From Rhodospirillales bacterium (GTDB lineage: Bacteria; Pseudomonadota; Alphaproteobacteria; Rhodospirillales; Shumkoniaceae): a DNA stretch of 55,865 nucleotides. Each line of letters opens with the position of its first letter. The stretch's first letter is position 1. Both the position numbers and the translations under genes were made by a program. The stretch lies in contig JADHSV010000019.1 of NCBI GenBank assembly GCA_016776725.1, positions 1 to 55,865 on the forward strand, read 5' to 3'. Below, piece by piece: positions 1 through 10,117 of this stretch. A model generated the notes under the pieces. It was not told the origin of the DNA. It worked only from the letters and a program-made list of their open reading frames with translations, and made no database searches.

Positions 1-947
1 ACTGGAACGAGTTTGACTATAGCTGCGAGGTTTACGCCAAAACCGGCCGCATGATGCCCGAGGACGGGCTCGACCAAATTCGCCCCCATGACGCCATTTT
101 TCTGGGCGCCGTGGGCTTTCCGGGCGTGGCCGACCATGTGTCGCTGTGGGGCCTTCTGATCCCCATTCGCCGCACCTTCCAGCAGTATGTGAACCTGCGC
201 CCCGTGCGCCTGTTCGAAGGGGTTCCCTCGCCGCTGGCGGGCCGCGAACCGGGCGATATCGACTACTACGTGGTACGCGAAAACAACGAGGGCGAATATT
301 CCAATTCGGGCGGGCGCATTTATGCCGACACCGAAGACGAAATCGTCATGCAGGAAACCGTATTCACGCGCCGCGGCGTTGATCGCATTTTGAAATACGC
401 GTTCGAACTGGCCCAGACACGCGAGGCCAAGCACGTGACCAGCGCCACCAAGTCCAACGGCATTTCCATCACCATGCCCTATTGGGACGAGCGCTTCGAG
501 GCCATGAAGGCGCAGTATCCGGGCACCAAGACCGATCAGTATCACATCGACATTCTGACCGCCCATTTCGTGCGCAATCCACACTGGTTCGACGTGGTGG
601 TCGGCTCCAACCTGTTCGGCGACATTCTGTCCGATCTGGGCCCGGCAACCACCGGCACCATTGCCATTGCGCCGTCGGCCAATATCAATCCGGAACGCGA
701 CTATCCGTCCATGTTCGAGCCGGTGCATGGCTCGGCCCCGGACATCGCGGGGCAAGGCATCGCCAATCCCATCGGGCAGATCTGGTCGGGCGCCATGATG
801 CTGGATCATTTCGGCCACGCCGACGCAGCCGCCGCCATCATCACGGCCATCGAGACGGTGCTGCGCGAACGCATCGCCATGACGCCGGATATGGGCGGCA
901 AGGCAACCACCAGCGACCTGGGCAAGGCCATCGCTGAGGCGATATAG
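1..947 (+). CDS. dmlA: tartrate/D-malate dehydrogenase (IMDH/IDH superfamily), 5' truncated
   Basis: The reading frame is open from base 3 and lacks its start, which lies before the window. The visible 314 residues are the C-terminal nine tenths of an NAD-dependent beta-decarboxylating dehydrogenase. Family signatures are the Arg-rich substrate segment (IRRTFQQYVNLRPVRL), the VVRENNEGEYS block, the metal-binding NLFGDILSD motif and the nucleotide-binding HGSAPDIAGQGIANP loop. The IRRTFQQYVNLRP and NNEGEYS wording is typical of tartrate dehydrogenase/D-malate dehydrogenase (oxidative decarboxylation of D-malate to pyruvate, or oxidation of tartrate) and less like 3-isopropylmalate dehydrogenase. 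Substrate choice cannot be fixed from sequence, so the symbol is tentative. Full-length relatives have about 350-360 residues, so roughly 40 are missing. The GFA-family gene follows after 12 bases and is probably co-transcribed. Confidence 0.85.
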   Translation, partial: WNEFDYSCEVYAKTGRMMPEDGLDQIRPHDAIFLGAVGFPGVADHVSLWGLLIPIRRTFQQYVNLRPVRLFEGVPSPLAGREPGDIDYYVVRENNEGEYSNSGGRIYADTEDEIVMQETVFTRRGVDRILKYAFELAQTREAKHVTSATKSNGISITMPYWDERFEAMKAQYPGTKTDQYHIDILTAHFVRNPHWFDVVVGSNLFGDILSDLGPATTGTIAIAPSANINPERDYPSMFEPVHGSAPDIAGQGIANPIGQIWSGAMMLDHFGHADAAAAIITAIETVLRERIAMTPDMGGKATTSDLGKAIAEAI

Positions 948-959
948 GGAACAAGGGCC

Positions 960-1376
960 ATGAGCGAGACCGAGGTTTTTGAAGGCGGATGTCTTTGCGG
1001 CGAGGTTCGATACCGCATCACCGGGCCGGTCTCGCAGGCAGCCCACTGCCATTGCAACATGTGCCGGCGGGCAAGCGGCGCGCCGGTGGTCACGTGGGTT
1101 TCGGTCAAGATGGCGGATGTGTCGTGGTCAAAGGGTGCGCCCGCCGTGTATCCGTCGTCGGAGGGGTGCGAGCGGGCCTTTTGCGCCGAGTGCGGATCGC
1201 AACTGACCTTTCACACGGACCGCTATCCGGACGATATCGACATCACCGTCGGCTCGCTGGACCGGCCCGAGTTTTTCGAACCGGCGTCCCATGTCTGGAC
1301 TTCCAGCGCGTTGCCGTGGATTTGCCTGGACGAGCACCTGCCCATGCACGAGGAGTCAACGCCGGGCTTCGAATAG
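960..1376 (+). CDS. GFA-family (DUF636) zinc-binding protein
   Basis: This 138-residue cytosolic protein has the Mss4-like fold of the GFA family. The zinc ligands are visible as CLCG near residue 11, CHCNMC near residue 30 and CAEC near residue 77, each in its usual context (GGCLCGEVRY, HCHCNMCRRASG, FCAECGSQL). The founding member was named glutathione-dependent formaldehyde-activating enzyme, but that activity is disputed and most paralogues have no known substrate, so I assign only the family. The ATG at 960 follows an AAGGG sequence. The gene lies 12 bases after the dehydrogenase gene on the same strand, which suggests one transcript. A strong hairpin just past its stop ends the unit. 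Confidence 0.85.
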   Translation: MSETEVFEGGCLCGEVRYRITGPVSQAAHCHCNMCRRASGAPVVTWVSVKMADVSWSKGAPAVYPSSEGCERAFCAECGSQLTFHTDRYPDDIDITVGSLDRPEFFEPASHVWTSSALPWICLDEHLPMHEESTPGFE

Positions 1377-1405
1377 AAAAACGCGGAGCCCCTCGGGACC
1401 CCGCG
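1377..1405 (-). terminator. bidirectional intrinsic terminator between GFA gene and ilvD
   Basis: An imperfect GC-rich inverted repeat occupies 1382-1405 (CGCGG...CCGCG outer stem, about 9 paired bases with two wobbles). Read on the minus strand it is followed at once by five T residues (1377-1381), so it best fits the end of the ilvD transcript. On the plus strand the hairpin is followed by CTTTCGTT, a weaker U-tract that could also stop the GFA transcript. Confidence 0.7.
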
Positions 1406-1429
1406 CTTTCGTTGGTATCGCAACGAGAC

Positions 1430-3274
1430 TTAGCGTTTGAGCTGATCGACGTCGCGCACCGCGCCCCGGTCGGCGCTGGTCGTCAACGCCGCGTAGGCTT
1501 TCAGGGCGTTGGAGACGACGCGTTCGCGGTCGGGCTGCCAGGCATCGGCCCCCTTGGCTTCCATGGCCGCGCGCCGCTTGGCCAGTTCGTCGTCGCTGAC
1601 GTCGATGCGGATGACCCGATTGGGGATATCGATCTCAATGGTATCGCCATCCTCAACCAGCCCGACATTGCCGCCTTGGGCGGCTTCCGGTGACAGGTGG
1701 CAGATGGAAAGGCCCGAGGTGGCGCCCGAGAACCGACCGTCGGTGACCAGCGCGCAGGCCTGCCCCAGCCCCATGGATTTCAGGTAGCTGGTGGGATAGA
1801 GCATTTCCTGCATGCCCGGTCCGCCCTTGGGTCCTTCGTAGCGGATCAGGACCGCGTCGCCTTCGACGACCTTGCCGCCCAGAATGCCGGCGATGGCCGC
1901 TTCCTGGCTTTCAAAAATGCGCGCCGGGCCCGAAAACTTGAGGATATGCGCCGGAACGCCCGCGGTTTTCACGATGGCGCCGTTTTCGGCGATGTTGCCG
2001 TAAAGAACCGCCAGCCCGCCATCTTTGGAATAGGCGTGCTCGATATCGCGGATGCAGCCGTCCTCGCGGCCTAAGTCAAGTTCCTTGTAGCGGGTAGACT
2101 GGCTGAACGCGTCGATGGAATAAACGCCCGCCGGACCGGCGCGGAAGAATTCGCCGACCTTTTTGTCATCGGTCCGTTTGATGTCCCATGCGTCCAGGGC
2201 GTCGCCCAGGGTCTCGGCATGGATCGTCGAGACGCTGCGATCAATCAGCCCCGCCCGGTCCAACTCGCCCAGAATGCCGATGATGCCGCCTGCCCGGTGC
2301 ACGTCTTCCAGATGGTAGGTCGAGCTGGGCGACACCTTGCATAGATTGGGCGTTCCCCTCGACAGGCGGTCGATGTCCTTGAGCGTAAAGTCGATCTCGC
2401 CTTCCTGCGCAATGGCCAGAATGTGCAATACCGTGTTGGTCGAGCCGCCCATGGCGATATCCAGCGTCATGGCGTTGTTGAAGCTTCTGGCGTTGGCGAT
2501 GTTGCGCGGCAGCACCGAGGCGTCGTCTTTCTCGTAATAACGCTTGGCCAGTTCAACCGCCAGATGACCGGCCTCCACAAACAGCTCGCGCCGGTCGGCA
2601 TGGGTGGCGACCAGGCTGCCGTTGCCGGGCAACGCAAAGCCAAGGGCCTCGGCCAGACAGTTCATGGAGTTGGCCGTAAACATGCCCGAACACGATCCGC
2701 ATGTGGGGCACGAACCCATTTCGTACGCCAGTGCTTTCTCGTCGGTGGAATTGGGATTGGCGCCCTCGATCATGGCATCAACCAGATCGATGGGCTTTTC
2801 CACGCCATCTTCGGTCACTTTGCCAGCTTCCATGGGGCCGCCCGAGACAAACACCGCCGGGATGTTCAGGCGCATGGCCGCCATCAGCATGCCGGGCGTG
2901 ATCTTGTCGCAGTTGGAAATGCACACCAGCGCATCGGCGCAGTGGGCGTTGACCATGTATTCCACTGAATCGGCAATGATTTCACGGGACGGCAGGCTGT
3001 AAAGCATACCGCCGTGGCCCATGGCGATACCGTCATCCACCGCGATGGTGTTGAATTCCTTGGCAACGCCGCCGGCGCTCTCAATCTCGCGCGCCACAAG
3101 CTGCCCCAGGTCCTTCAGGTGAACGTGACCGGGCACAAACTGAGTGAACGAGTTGGCTACTGCAATGATCGGCTTGCCGAAATCATCATCCTTCATGCCG
3201 GTTGCGCGCCAGAGGCTGCGCGCGCCGGCCATGTTGCGGCCATGTGTGGTGGTTCTTGAGCGGTATTCAGGCAT
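1430..3274 (-). CDS. ilvD: dihydroxy-acid dehydratase
   Basis: IlvD dehydrates 2,3-dihydroxy-isovalerate and 2,3-dihydroxy-3-methylvalerate to the 2-keto acids that precede valine and isoleucine. The protein has 614 residues, normal for the family. Iron-sulfur and active-site segments are clear: [13 protein letters not shown] near residue 120, [19 protein letters not shown] near residue 190, [12 protein letters not shown] near residue 280, and [10 protein letters not shown] near residue 515, followed by the SPEAAQGG block. The ATG at 3274 is preceded on its strand by GAGGGAAACAC, a good ribosome-binding site. The gene stands alone, divergent from the CoA-transferase gene over 82 bases that must hold both promoters, and ends at the hairpin 1377-1405. 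Confidence 0.97.
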   Translation of the reverse strand: MPEYRSRTTTHGRNMAGARSLWRATGMKDDDFGKPIIAVANSFTQFVPGHVHLKDLGQLVAREIESAGGVAKEFNTIAVDDGIAMGHGGMLYSLPSREIIADSVEYMVNAHCADALVCISNCDKITPGMLMAAMRLNIPAVFVSGGPMEAGKVTEDGVEKPIDLVDAMIEGANPNSTDEKALAYEMGSCPTCGSCSGMFTANSMNCLAEALGFALPGNGSLVATHADRRELFVEAGHLAVELAKRYYEKDDASVLPRNIANARSFNNAMTLDIAMGGSTNTVLHILAIAQEGEIDFTLKDIDRLSRGTPNLCKVSPSSTYHLEDVHRAGGIIGILGELDRAGLIDRSVSTIHAETLGDALDAWDIKRTDDKKVGEFFRAGPAGVYSIDAFSQSTRYKELDLGREDGCIRDIEHAYSKDGGLAVLYGNIAENGAIVKTAGVPAHILKFSGPARIFESQEAAIAGILGGKVVEGDAVLIRYEGPKGGPGMQEMLYPTSYLKSMGLGQACALVTDGRFSGATSGLSICHLSPEAAQGGNVGLVEDGDTIEIDIPNRVIRIDVSDDELAKRRAAMEAKGADAWQPDRERVVSNALKAYAALTTSADRGAVRDVDQLKR

Positions 3275-3356
3275 GTGTTTCCCTCACTGGCATAAAATTA
3301 CGCGGCGGAGCATACTGCTGCGCGAACACAGATGCAATTGGAGGGATTCGCAAATA

Positions 3357-4562
3357 ATGGGTGTTCTATCGGGTATCAAGGTGGTGGCTTTCACGCACTT
3401 TGCGGCGGGGCCGCTGGTGGCGCAATTTCTGGGCTCGCTGGGCGCCGACGTGATCAAGGTCGAAGCGCCGGGGCAGGACCTTAACCGCACCCTGGTGCGC
3501 GATATGGACAGCCCGTTTGGCGAAGCCAGCCCCTATTTCGCCACCCTCAACCGGAACCAGCGCGGCATCGTTCTCGACCTCAAGTCCGACGGCGGCCGCG
3601 ACGTCGCCATGCGCCTGGTCAAACAGGCCGACGTTTTGGTCGAGAACTTCAAGCCCGGCGCATTGGAACGCCTGGGCTTCGGCTACCCCGAATTGCGTGA
3701 ACTGAACCCAGGGCTCATCTACTGCTCGATTTCCGGATACGACCCGACCGGCCCGGCCAAAAACGAACGTGGCCAGGATATCCTGATACAAGCCCTGAGC
3801 GGCATGATCGCGCTTAACGGACGCGAAGGCGAGGCGCCCGTGCCCACCGGCACCTACGTGGCTGATGCCTACACGTCGCAAATGAACGTGATCGCCGTCC
3901 TGTGCGCACTGCGTCACCGCGATGCCACCGGCGAGGGACAATGGGTCCATGCCGACATGATGGCCTCAAGCCTGCACATGATGGCGCAGGAGGCGTCCTA
4001 CATCATGAACGTCGGCTACCAGCCGCCGCGCAGTGCCGCAGGCGTTGCCCACACCGATCACAAGGCGCCTTACGGCGCCTACAGGGCCGCCGACGGGGAA
4101 TTTGTGTTGAGTGTTACCGGGGCCGAGCAGGTGGGCGCACTGGCCGATTTATTGGGCATGCGCGGAGAGATTGAGGCGCACCTTGATGAGCGCGGCCTCA
4201 AGGTCCATCGTGACGAGGTCGCCGCAGCCCTCGCCAGGGCATTCGCCCCGTTGCCGGTATCCGAAGCACTGGAAATGGCGGCAACGGCGGGCGTTTGGGC
4301 AGCCCCCATCCGCTCACTTGCCGAAGCGCTGGAAGACCCGGTGGTGGCCGCCGGTGATCTCGTGCAGAAAGCGGACTCGGCCTATTGCGGCGCGCACAAA
4401 TTCGTGCGCGAGCCCATCAACATGCACGCTTCGCCCATCGAAGCCACCCGCCCCGCTCCGGCCCACGGTGAGCACACTATCGAGGTGCTGCGCGAACTGG
4501 GGTTCGATGAAAACGAAATCGGCGCGCTCGTTGCCAAGCGCGCCGCATTCGGCATGCAATAA
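3357..4562 (+). CDS. class III (CaiB/BaiF) CoA-transferase
   Basis: The 401-residue protein belongs to the family III CoA-transferases (formyl-CoA:oxalate, carnitine and related CoA-transferases). I chose ATG 3357 because GGAGGG lies 10 bases upstream and the family's N-terminal segment (LSGIKVVAFTHFAAGPLVAQFLGSLGADVIKVE) begins there; the frame is open further upstream but that part overlaps ilvD. Typical blocks are ENFKPGALERLGFGY near residue 96, YCSISGYDPTGP near residue 122 and ATGEGQW near residue 190. Asp170 in VADAYTSQ sits where the catalytic Asp169 of CaiB and formyl-CoA transferase is found. The acyl substrate cannot be inferred, and no pathway genes adjoin it. It converges with the ferritin gene, with 14 bases between stops. 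Confidence 0.85.
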   Translation: MGVLSGIKVVAFTHFAAGPLVAQFLGSLGADVIKVEAPGQDLNRTLVRDMDSPFGEASPYFATLNRNQRGIVLDLKSDGGRDVAMRLVKQADVLVENFKPGALERLGFGYPELRELNPGLIYCSISGYDPTGPAKNERGQDILIQALSGMIALNGREGEAPVPTGTYVADAYTSQMNVIAVLCALRHRDATGEGQWVHADMMASSLHMMAQEASYIMNVGYQPPRSAAGVAHTDHKAPYGAYRAADGEFVLSVTGAEQVGALADLLGMRGEIEAHLDERGLKVHRDEVAAALARAFAPLPVSEALEMAATAGVWAAPIRSLAEALEDPVVAAGDLVQKADSAYCGAHKFVREPINMHASPIEATRPAPAHGEHTIEVLRELGFDENEIGALVAKRAAFGMQ

Positions 4563-4576
4563 CGTGACAGACTGCG

Positions 4577-5101
4577 TCAGGCGACAGGCTCGGCCTCCGC
4601 GGCCGCCGCTTGATCGGCGAGTTTGCTGAGTTCCTGATCGATGAAATAGAGGCCCTTCCCTTCCATCCCGATGACCTTGATCTTGTCGAGGACCGAGCGG
4701 AACAGGGCTTCTTCCTCGTGCTGCTCGGAAATGTACCACTGCAGGAAATTGAAGGTGGTCATGTCTTTTTCGTCAAAAGCCGCCTGAACCAGCGCGTTGA
4801 TGCGCGAGGTAACATAGACTTCGTGCTCGAAAACCTGGTCGAACAAATCCTTGATGGATTCAAACTCAGAAGTAGGTTCGGCGATCGCGCCTAGTTTCGG
4901 CAGGCCGCCCGATTCGCTCACATACCCCCACAGCCGGGTCATATGGCTGCGTTCTTCTTCGGCGTGCCCGCTCAGGAATGCAGCGCCCCCCTCAAGCCCT
5001 TCCTGATCGCACCACGCACCCATTTGCAGGTAAAGATTAGACGAATAGAACTCAAGATTGATCTGCTCATTCAGCATCTCAACAATCGCCGCGCTCAGCA
5101 T
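4577..5101 (-). CDS. ftnA: non-haem ferritin
   Basis: A 174-residue ferritin that oxidises Fe(II) and stores it as mineral in a 24-subunit cytosolic shell. With the start at 5101 the ferroxidase ligands fall at exactly the FtnA positions: Glu17, Glu50, His53, Glu94, Gln127 and Glu130, in the contexts NLEFYSSN, AEEERSHM, FEHEVY and SEQHEEE. The start is supported by GAGGGG upstream; the longer open frame before it is unlikely to be translated. The C-terminus is Ala/Glu-rich (AAAAEAEP), slightly extended. The gene is single, with 112 bases between it and the histidine kinase gene. I saw no convincing Irr or Fur box in that interval. Confidence 0.93.
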   Translation of the reverse strand: MLSAAIVEMLNEQINLEFYSSNLYLQMGAWCDQEGLEGGAAFLSGHAEEERSHMTRLWGYVSESGGLPKLGAIAEPTSEFESIKDLFDQVFEHEVYVTSRINALVQAAFDEKDMTTFNFLQWYISEQHEEEALFRSVLDKIKVIGMEGKGLYFIDQELSKLADQAAAAEAEPVA

Positions 5102-5213
5102 TGGTGTCCCCTCATTTTTTTCGAATTGGTCTGGAAACAAAGTTCGGCGGAACCTACCACGAAACAAGACGGAAAGTCATCCGCCACCACGGCCATGGCT
5201 GTCAGCGCCAAGA

Positions 5214-7496
5214 TCAGGGTTGCCCGTCCAGAGTCCGGCGCACAGCCGAAGCGAGTTCAAGCTGGCTATATGGCTTGCTTAACAACTCGGCGGACAATTT
5301 GGAAAACAAGGCTAAGTCGCCCTTGACGGCCATTTCTCTCCTGGCCGTAAACCCGGTGGTCAACAGGATCTTGAGACCAGGGTGGCTTTTAGCCACGTTT
5401 TCGGCAAGATCATAGCCTTCCATACCGCCCGGCAACACAATGTCACTGAACAACAGATCGACTTGACGGCCCTCTTGAAGAACCTCCAATGCCTGCTTGC
5501 CGGTGGTTGCCGTAAGGGTCAGGTAACCCAAATTCTCCAGGAAGGAAACGGCCACTTCGCGCAGGTCCTCTTCGTCCTCAACAATCAGGATCGTCTCATC
5601 GCCCTGCGGGAGGTCATCATCCGCCGAGGATTTTGTCGCCTCTATCGCGTTCGATTTCCGGGTTGCCCTAGGCAGATACATTCGGACCGTTGTTCCGTTA
5701 TCGGGCTCAGAATATATCTTAATGTGACCACTAGAACGCTGGATGAAACCATAAACCATACTTAGTCCCAACCCGGTTCCTTCGCCGTGTTTCTTGGTTG
5801 TGAAGAAAGGTTGGAAAACCTGATCCAACACCTCCGGCGTCATGCCAATTCCCGTATCACTGACCAACACCGTAACGAACTCACCCGCCCTGCTACCGGG
5901 ATTTAGTCGGACATAGTGCTCATCCAATATCTTGTTGGTGGTCTCAATCACCAGGGATCCGCTATGGGGTATGGCGTCTCGAGCGTTAAGAGATAGATTA
6001 AGGAGCGTGTCCTCGAAATCCCTGGGGTCAATATTAACGGTCCAAAGGTCTTCGGCGAGTTGGGTTTCAACCGAGATCTTTGCCGTCAGGGATTTGGCGA
6101 TAAGGTTTTCCATTCCGTTGATAGAATCATTCACATCCGTCAATTCTTGATTAGCGCCATCGGCCCGCGAAAAACTAAGTAGCTTTTTTGTGAGAGCGGC
6201 CCCGCGCTCGGTTCCCCTGAAGGCCGTTTCAACAAACTTCATCGCTTCCGGGTCTTCGGCCACATTGTGACGAAGGAGGTCCAGGTTGCCCATGATCACA
6301 CCCAGCATATTGTTGAAATCATGGGCAATTCCGCCGGTTAACTGCCCAACGGCTTCCATTTTTTGAGCGCGGCGGAGGGAATTCTCAGATTGTCTTCGCT
6401 CTGTGATATCGCGGATGATGGCGGTGAAGTACTTTTGGCCACTTACCTGCCAATGCGACAATGAGAGTTCCACCGGCACGTCGCTTCCATCCTTGCGCCG
6501 CGCGGTAACTTCCGTCGCAACACCGCGCAACCGTAACTCCCCCTCCGCGCTGGCCCGCTGGTAGCCACTCGTGTGCCGGAAACGCAACGATTTTGGTATC
6601 AATCTGGTGACTGGATGACCGACAATCTCACGCTTTGTGAAGCCGAAAATTCGTTCCGCTGCTTTGTTCCAGTAGATAATTGCCCCTTTGTCGTCCGCCG
6701 AGATAATGGCATCGTTCGCGGTTTCTGCTGCCGCCCGGAACTGCTCCTCGCTTTCTTCCAACGAGATCTGAACGTGGCGACGACCCGTCTCGGAAACGCG
6801 CAGAGCTTCCGCGATCTGTTTATGTTGATACTTGAGAAGACGGTCGGCCCGGCGGATGACCAAAAACAAGACGCTGTAAAGCAGAGCAAAGGCAACGAGC
6901 AGACCAAAAACCAACCTCATCTGTGTCTGGTTAACCCGCGAGGTCAAGGGCGTCACATCGGAATAAACCTCAAAGACAGCCTCGACCGCTCCTCCGCCGG
7001 GCCGGATAGGGACATAAGTTTCGACCAGGTCGCGGTTAAAGACCTCGCCGGAAAAGGCGCTGAATTTCCCCTTGTGAACCAGTTCGCTGGAGGGCTTTCC
7101 TTCGCGCGCCGCCGCGAAGAATCCCAAGTTATTTCTTTTGATCTTTCCGATCTCGCCTTTCTCAGAGGAAAACACGGTGAGCCCCTTGAGATCGTAGATT
7201 TTCACTTTCAAGATCGGCAGGCCAAAGGTCATCGTCTCCAGGACTTTGCGAAGTTCCTCCGTTTCCGGTCTTGCCAGCAAGGCCGTTCCGTCGAGCCCCG
7301 AGACCGAGACAATGCGGGGCCCAAAAAGAGACCAAATCTCGTTGGCGAACACCCCCGCCAATGTAATGTTAGCGCCTTCCGCATCCTCAATGAGGTTGTC
7401 TGTCGACTCCTGCTGATACCAGTAACTCATAATAACCGCCGTCACCAACACGGTTGCCAGGCTGGTAATTGAGAAATAACGCAGGAGTTTGAACAT
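5214..7496 (-). CDS. membrane hybrid sensor histidine kinase (PAS-HisKA-HATPase-REC)
   Basis: I place the start at ATG 7496, where a membrane segment begins at once (FSITSLATVLVTAVIMSYWY) with a GAGG upstream; an earlier ATG at 7637 would add 47 Arg-rich residues. The 760-residue protein has a first transmembrane helix near residues 8-30, a periplasmic sensor region of about 160 residues, a second helix (LVFGLLVAFALLYSVLFLVI), a short coiled linker, a PAS domain (about 255-370), a HisKA domain with His392 in GGIAHDFNN, and a HATPase domain with N, G1 (DTGIGM) and G2 (GTGLGLSM) boxes. A C-terminal receiver domain has phospho-acceptor Asp685 in FSDIVLPGG. No output response regulator lies nearby, so it is an orphan. 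The ligand is unknown. Confidence 0.9.
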   Translation of the reverse strand: MFKLLRYFSITSLATVLVTAVIMSYWYQQESTDNLIEDAEGANITLAGVFANEIWSLFGPRIVSVSGLDGTALLARPETEELRKVLETMTFGLPILKVKIYDLKGLTVFSSEKGEIGKIKRNNLGFFAAAREGKPSSELVHKGKFSAFSGEVFNRDLVETYVPIRPGGGAVEAVFEVYSDVTPLTSRVNQTQMRLVFGLLVAFALLYSVLFLVIRRADRLLKYQHKQIAEALRVSETGRRHVQISLEESEEQFRAAAETANDAIISADDKGAIIYWNKAAERIFGFTKREIVGHPVTRLIPKSLRFRHTSGYQRASAEGELRLRGVATEVTARRKDGSDVPVELSLSHWQVSGQKYFTAIIRDITERRQSENSLRRAQKMEAVGQLTGGIAHDFNNMLGVIMGNLDLLRHNVAEDPEAMKFVETAFRGTERGAALTKKLLSFSRADGANQELTDVNDSINGMENLIAKSLTAKISVETQLAEDLWTVNIDPRDFEDTLLNLSLNARDAIPHSGSLVIETTNKILDEHYVRLNPGSRAGEFVTVLVSDTGIGMTPEVLDQVFQPFFTTKKHGEGTGLGLSMVYGFIQRSSGHIKIYSEPDNGTTVRMYLPRATRKSNAIEATKSSADDDLPQGDETILIVEDEEDLREVAVSFLENLGYLTLTATTGKQALEVLQEGRQVDLLFSDIVLPGGMEGYDLAENVAKSHPGLKILLTTGFTARREMAVKGDLALFSKLSAELLSKPYSQLELASAVRRTLDGQP

Positions 7497-7722
7497 TTGG
7501 CGAGCATACCTCGGATAATTCCACGTCGTAGCAATCCTATCGTCATTCCTCAACCGAGGAAACCGGCATTTCCCATGGCTTTCCGGGACAAAGGCCGAAG
7601 CGCCGCCGGGCTTGACGCTTCGCAGGCTGGGTTGCATTGTTGGACCCTCTTGGGGAATTCTGACGTTAGCAACCTGCCAAACGATAATCTAATTGTTTAA
7701 TAAACATCGGTAATGCTTTGAA

Positions 7723-8310
7723 ATGTATCTGCTAATTGATAACTACGATAGCTTCACCTACAACCTTTTGCATTACCTGGGGGAACTGGGGGCGGAGGTT
7801 GAGGTGCGACGCAATGATGCGATTACGCCCGCCGAGGCCGTGGGATTGAACCCGGATGGTATCGTCATTTCACCGGGGCCGTGTGATCCGGACCGGGCAG
7901 GTATCTGTCTGGATCTGATCGGCGAGGCCAAGGGCAAGGTTCCGATCATGGGGGTTTGCCTGGGCCATCAGTGCATCGGCCAGCATTTCGGCGGAACGGT
8001 GCTGCGCGCGCCGGTGCCCATGCACGGCAAACTGAGCCAGATCAACCATATGGGAAAAGGTATTTTCGAGGGTATCCCGTCCCCCTTCCCCGCCACCCGC
8101 TATCATTCGTTGATGGTCGGCCGCGACGATCTGCCCGATTGCCTGGACATCACCGCCGAGAGCGAGGACGGTGTCATTCAGGGGCTGGCCCACAAGACGC
8201 TGCCCATCTTCGGCGTTCAGTTCCACCCGGAAAGCATCGCGTCCGAGAACGGCCACAAAATTCTGGAGAATTTCCTCAACCTGTCGAAGGATTGGAAGGT
8301 TGCAGCATGA
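7723..8310 (+). CDS. trpG: anthranilate synthase component II (glutamine amidotransferase)
   Basis: A 195-residue class I glutamine amidotransferase that supplies ammonia to TrpE for anthranilate synthesis. The nucleophile Cys is in [11 protein letters not shown] (about residue 79), and the His-Glu pair is in VQFHPESI (about residue 169). The start ([15 protein letters not shown]) is the family's usual N-terminus. The alternative PabA role in folate synthesis is possible because TrpG and PabA cannot be separated by sequence, but the ATGA overlap with trpD favours tryptophan. trpE is not in the window. The 226 bases upstream, shared with the divergent kinase gene, show no Trp-codon leader peptide. 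Confidence 0.95.
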   Translation: MYLLIDNYDSFTYNLLHYLGELGAEVEVRRNDAITPAEAVGLNPDGIVISPGPCDPDRAGICLDLIGEAKGKVPIMGVCLGHQCIGQHFGGTVLRAPVPMHGKLSQINHMGKGIFEGIPSPFPATRYHSLMVGRDDLPDCLDITAESEDGVIQGLAHKTLPIFGVQFHPESIASENGHKILENFLNLSKDWKVAA

Positions 8311-9320
8311 AAACACTGCTTGCCAAAGTCGCCGACGGGCTGCCGCTTGACGAAGCCGAGGCCGAACGCGCATTCGGCATCATCATGTCGGGCGACGCTA
8401 CACCGTCGCAGATCGGCGCATTCCTGATGGCCTTGCGGGTGCGCGGCGAAACGGTCGAGGAAATTACCGGCGCGGTGCGAACCATGCGCGCCAAGGCCCT
8501 GATGATCGAGGCCCCCGCCGATGCCATGGATATCGTCGGCACCGGCGGTGACGCCAAGGGCACGTTCAATATTTCAACGGCCACGGCGTTTGTGGTCGCC
8601 GGAGCGGGCGTTCCGGTGGCCAAGCACGGCAACCGGGCGGTGTCGTCCAAAGCGGGCGCTGCGGATGTTTTGCTGGCCCTGGGTGTCAATCTGGACGCCG
8701 ACATGGCCCTGGTTCAGCGATCCGTGTTCGAGGCCGGTATCTGCTTTCTTATGGCCCCGCGCCATCACAGCGCCATGCGCCATGTCATGGGCGCGCGCGG
8801 CGAGATGGGCGTGCGCACGATTTTTAACATTCTGGGGCCGCTATCCAACCCGGCCGGCGTCAAACGCCAGTTCACCGGCGCGTTCGACCGCAAATGGATC
8901 GAACCCATGACCCGCACGTTGGCTAATCTGGGCAGCGAGGCCGCCTGGGTCGTGCATGGGTCCGACGGACTGGACGAGCTGACCACCACCGGACCGACCT
9001 ACGTGGCCGAACTCAAGAACGGCGAGATCAGAACCTTCGAGGTTTCACCCGCCGATGCGGGGCTGCAGATTGCCAAGCCATCCGATCTGAACGGCGGCGA
9101 CGCGCAGGAAAATGCGGCCATGATGCACGGCGTTCTGGGCGGCGAAAGCGGCCCGCTGCGGGATGTGGTGGTCTTCAATGCCGCGGCGTCTCTCGTTGTC
9201 GCCGGAAAAGCATCCGATCTGCAGGAAGGTGCGGCATTGGCAAGCGAGTCTATTGATTCAGGCCGTGGTGCGGCGGCACTGGACAAACTGATCGCCATCA
9301 CCAATGAGACGGGCGCATGA
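8307..9320 (+). CDS. trpD: anthranilate phosphoribosyltransferase
   Basis: TrpD transfers phosphoribosyl from PRPP to anthranilate, the second step of tryptophan synthesis. The ATG at 8307 overlaps the trpG stop as ATGA, so translation is probably coupled; the frame is open further upstream but that part is trpG. The protein has 337 residues. Visible signatures are [17 protein letters not shown] (PRPP-binding, about residue 72), [19 protein letters not shown] (about residue 106) and the [12 protein letters not shown] block (about residue 173). It shares a 4-base overlap with trpC at its end. Confidence 0.97.
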   Translation: MKTLLAKVADGLPLDEAEAERAFGIIMSGDATPSQIGAFLMALRVRGETVEEITGAVRTMRAKALMIEAPADAMDIVGTGGDAKGTFNISTATAFVVAGAGVPVAKHGNRAVSSKAGAADVLLALGVNLDADMALVQRSVFEAGICFLMAPRHHSAMRHVMGARGEMGVRTIFNILGPLSNPAGVKRQFTGAFDRKWIEPMTRTLANLGSEAAWVVHGSDGLDELTTTGPTYVAELKNGEIRTFEVSPADAGLQIAKPSDLNGGDAQENAAMMHGVLGGESGPLRDVVVFNAAASLVVAGKASDLQEGAALASESIDSGRGAAALDKLIAITNETGA

Positions 9321-10117
9321 GCGACGTTCTTAAGCGCATCTGCGCCGACAAACGCGCCCACGTCGCCCGAATGAAGGCCGAGCGGCATATGGGGGCCATC
9401 GTTCAGGCAGCCAAGCAAGCCGTACCTGTGCGGCGTTTCGCCGACAAGCTGGCCGGATCGCTCGCCAACGGCGGCTATGGGCTGATCGCGGAAATCAAGA
9501 AGGCCTCGCCGTCCAAGGGGCTGATCCGTGAGGATTTCGATCCCGCCGCATTGGCCCGCGCTTACGAAGCAGGCGGGGCATCGTGTTTATCCGTTCTGAC
9601 CGACACGCCATATTTTCAGGGCGCCGACGAATACCTAACTCAGGCCCGCAAGGCCTGCGGGTTGCCGGTGCTGCGCAAGGACTTCATGCTGGAACCCTAT
9701 CAGGTGGTCGAGGCTCGGGCGCTGGGGGCGGACTGCATTTTGATCATCATGGCGGCTATTGGTGACGGTCAAGCAACTGAGTTGGCGGCGGCGGCGTCCG
9801 AATACGGGATGGACGCGCTGATTGAAGTTCACAATGAGGCCGAACTGGAGCGCGCGCTGGGCATCGACGGGCGGCTGCTGGGCGTCAACAATCGCAATCT
9901 GAAGACCCTGGATGTGGATCTGGCAACCACCGAGAAGTTGGCGGCACGGGTTCCGCAAGACCGTATCCTCGTTTGTGAAAGCGGGATTTCTGAGACCAAA
10001 GACCTGCAACGCATGGCAAAGGTCGGGGCCGGGTGCTTCCTGGTCGGTGAATCGCTGATGCGGCAAAACGATGTTGAAGCCGCCACCCGCGCGCTTCTGG
10101 GAGACGAGAATGGCTGA
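9317..10117 (+). CDS. trpC: indole-3-glycerol phosphate synthase
   Basis: A monofunctional 266-residue (beta/alpha)8 enzyme that closes the indole ring from CdRP. The catalytic Lys is in [13 protein letters not shown] near residue 55. [11 protein letters not shown] near residue 117, GVNNRNLKT near residue 190 and ESGI near residue 222 mark the other active-site strands. The start overlaps the trpD stop (ATGA), and its own last 8 bases overlap moaC, so trpG-D-C-moaC-moeA reads as one operon. There is no fused PRAI domain, unlike E. coli TrpC(F). Confidence 0.97.
   Translation: MSDVLKRICADKRAHVARMKAERHMGAIVQAAKQAVPVRRFADKLAGSLANGGYGLIAEIKKASPSKGLIREDFDPAALARAYEAGGASCLSVLTDTPYFQGADEYLTQARKACGLPVLRKDFMLEPYQVVEARALGADCILIIMAAIGDGQATELAAAASEYGMDALIEVHNEAELERALGIDGRLLGVNNRNLKTLDVDLATTEKLAARVPQDRILVCESGISETKDLQRMAKVGAGCFLVGESLMRQNDVEAATRALLGDENG

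Noticed and set aside
3357..4562. Possible loss of the catalytic Asp in the class III CoA-transferase, because the GEGQWVHADMMAS segment has Ala where many relatives have Asp.
   Set aside because: The catalytic Asp169 of CaiB and formyl-CoA transferase lies about 30 residues earlier; Asp170 in VADAYTSQ matches it, so the active site is intact.
7497..7722. A Trp-codon attenuator or leader peptide upstream of trpG.
   Set aside because: The only short frame with Trp has a single TGG codon, no tandem Trp codons and no terminator hairpin with a T-tract before trpG.
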